DNA from: an uncultured Chryseobacterium sp.
GTDB taxonomy: Bacteria > Bacteroidota > Bacteroidia > Flavobacteriales > Weeksellaceae
Direction: 5' to 3'
Length of the DNA stretch: 64,000 bases
Assembly: GCA_913778085.1 (NCBI GenBank)
Contig: CAJYXJ010000040.1
Coordinates: 62,001-126,000 of the forward strand
Part shown: positions 62,910 to 64,000 of the stretch, piece after piece
Position numbering within the stretch: position 1 is the first letter of the stretch
Layout of the letters: each line of letters starts with the position of its first letter
The notes under the pieces: model-generated
What the model saw: the letters and a program-made list of their open reading frames with translations, nothing else
The model's database searches: none
What the model was told of the DNA's origin: nothing
Program-made: the position numbers and the translations under genes

Positions 62910-64000
62910 ATGATGAACGGAGTTATGATACAATATTTCCACTGGTACCATCCCGGAGATCTGTGGAATGAATTTGCTGACCGGGCAGCCCTTTTAAAGC
63001 AACTCGGCTTCACGGCTGCATGGCTTCCTCCTGCAACCAAAGGCGACCTGGGTCTGGAAGGACGCGGATATGATCTTTATGATCCCTACGATCTGGGTGA
63101 GTTTGACCAGAAAGGCGGAATCCCCACCCGATACGGCACCAAAGAAGAATACCTTAACGCCATTGAAAAAGCCCATGAAGCCGGCATTTCAGTGTATGCC
63201 GATATCGTACTCAACCACAGGATGGGTGGTGATGAGGATGAGCTGATTACCGTTCATCAGGTGGATGAAGAAGACCGGAATAAAGTAATTTCGGAGCCGA
63301 TGGAAGTTGCTGCACGCACCCGCTTCACCTTTCCGGAAAGAAGAGGCAGATATTCGGATTTTATCTGGGACCACCGCTGTTTCAGCGGGATCGACATTGC
63401 ATGGAAAAACGGGAAGAAAATCACCGGGATCTTTAAAATCCACAACGAATACGGTACGGAATGGACGGATGACGTTAGCCATCAGCTGGGAAACTACGAC
63501 TACCTGATGGGTGCCGATGTAGAATACCGCAATCCCCACGTTATCCAGGAAATGAAAAACTGGATCCGCTGGTATTTTGAAACCACCAAAGTTGACGGAT
63601 TCCGGCTCGATGCGCTGAAACATCTTTCTTCCGATTTTTTGAAAGAATGGATCGCCTACATCAAAACAGAAGTGCATCCCGACTGCTATATCTTAGGGGA
63701 ATACTGGAAGGATGATGCAGAAAAAATAGAAACCTTTTCCGATAAGATGGATGAGCTGATCTCCTGTTTTGACGCTCCGCTGCATTATAATTTTTTCAGG
63801 GCATCGGAAGAAGGAAGCGAGTATGACCTAAGTAAGATTTTAACAGGGAGCCTTCTGGAAAAAAAGCCTCTATTTTCGGTTTCTTTCGTGGAAAACCATG
63901 ATACCCAGCAACTTCAGGCGCTGGAATCAACGGTAAAAGACTGGTTCAAACCGTTGGCGTATGCCATCATCCTGCTTTCGGAAGAGGCCTATCCGTGTAT
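62910..64000 (+). CDS. GH13 alpha-amylase, 5' part
   Basis: The gene runs off the window; about 363 codons are visible. No signal peptide, so a cytoplasmic enzyme acting on glycogen or maltodextrin. Conserved regions seen in order: DIVLNH (region I), GFRLDALKH (nucleophile Asp, region II), LGEYW (acid/base Glu, region III) and FVENHD (region IV). Starts with MMNGVMIQYFHWYHPGD, typical of cytoplasmic GH13_5 amylases. Cotranscribed with the SDR gene upstream. Confidence 0.93.
   Translation, partial: MMNGVMIQYFHWYHPGDLWNEFADRAALLKQLGFTAAWLPPATKGDLGLEGRGYDLYDPYDLGEFDQKGGIPTRYGTKEEYLNAIEKAHEAGISVYADIVLNHRMGGDEDELITVHQVDEEDRNKVISEPMEVAARTRFTFPERRGRYSDFIWDHRCFSGIDIAWKNGKKITGIFKIHNEYGTEWTDDVSHQLGNYDYLMGADVEYRNPHVIQEMKNWIRWYFETTKVDGFRLDALKHLSSDFLKEWIAYIKTEVHPDCYILGEYWKDDAEKIETFSDKMDELISCFDAPLHYNFFRASEEGSEYDLSKILTGSLLEKKPLFSVSFVENHDTQQLQALESTVKDWFKPLAYAIILLSEEAYPC

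Noticed and set aside
1-64000. CRISPR arrays, insertion sequences with transposase, rRNA genes, prophage
   Set aside because: None seen: no regularly spaced direct repeats, no transposase or integrase motifs, and no rRNA-like sequence on either strand.

Overview
The window is a piece of chromosome from a Bacteroidota bacterium, most likely Chryseobacterium or a close relative (Flavobacteriia, Weeksellaceae). The clues are promoters of the TAnnTTTG type, GLPGLI-family secreted proteins, a type IX secretion sorting domain, tRNA genes without an encoded CCA, a MutL of unusual type, and a division/cell-wall (dcw) cluster in flavobacterial order. The calls rest on reading motifs by eye; no database search was possible.

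1-16990: the dcw cluster, all on the + strand: the 3' part of a penicillin-binding protein gene, murE, an uncharacterised gene, mraY, murD, ftsW, murG, a second uncharacterised gene, murC, a frameshifted GxxExxY gene framed by long inverted repeats, ftsQ, ftsA, ftsZ and a yqeY-type gene. Together they make lipid II and build the divisome.

17395-29211: a bacilliredoxin and a GH3-like gene on +, then a probable - strand operon (mutL, rhomboid protease, two paralogous endonuclease/exonuclease/phosphatase proteins, two small lipoproteins), a YoaK-like membrane protein, a UspA-like protein and a response regulator/histidine kinase pair.

29320-43110: a 1560-residue T9SS-secreted protein, a TPR/AraC-type regulator, four tRNA genes (three Leu, one Gly), a DUF3127 protein with an SSB-like acidic tail, aat, an EamA transporter, a TPR protein, glmM and a MORN-repeat protein.

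43209-53710: the feoA-feoB-small Cys-rich protein operon behind a palindromic operator, two GLPGLI proteins with a TonB-receptor-like barrel, an XRE regulator and a JmjC/cupin-like protein with a similar palindrome upstream.

54064-64000: an accessory, stress-flavoured region: two Crp/Fnr paralogues flanking a lipoprotein and a tandem pair of cyanophycinase-like proteins (one lacks the catalytic residues), a ferritin-like YciE/YciF protein with a histone-like tail, a frameshifted orphan sdhB-type gene, a hypothetical, a CinA-type protein, a short-chain dehydrogenase and the 5' part of a GH13 alpha-amylase.

The two strongest candidates for something new are: (1) the GxxExxY cassette between murC and ftsQ, whose ~60-base inverted ends reach into the murC stop region and almost to the ftsQ start; and (2) a local Crp/Fnr regulon in which the box TTATGA-N6-TCAYAA lies exactly 20 bases from a TAnnTTTG-like element at three promoters, one of which appears to make only a ~65-nt terminated transcript.
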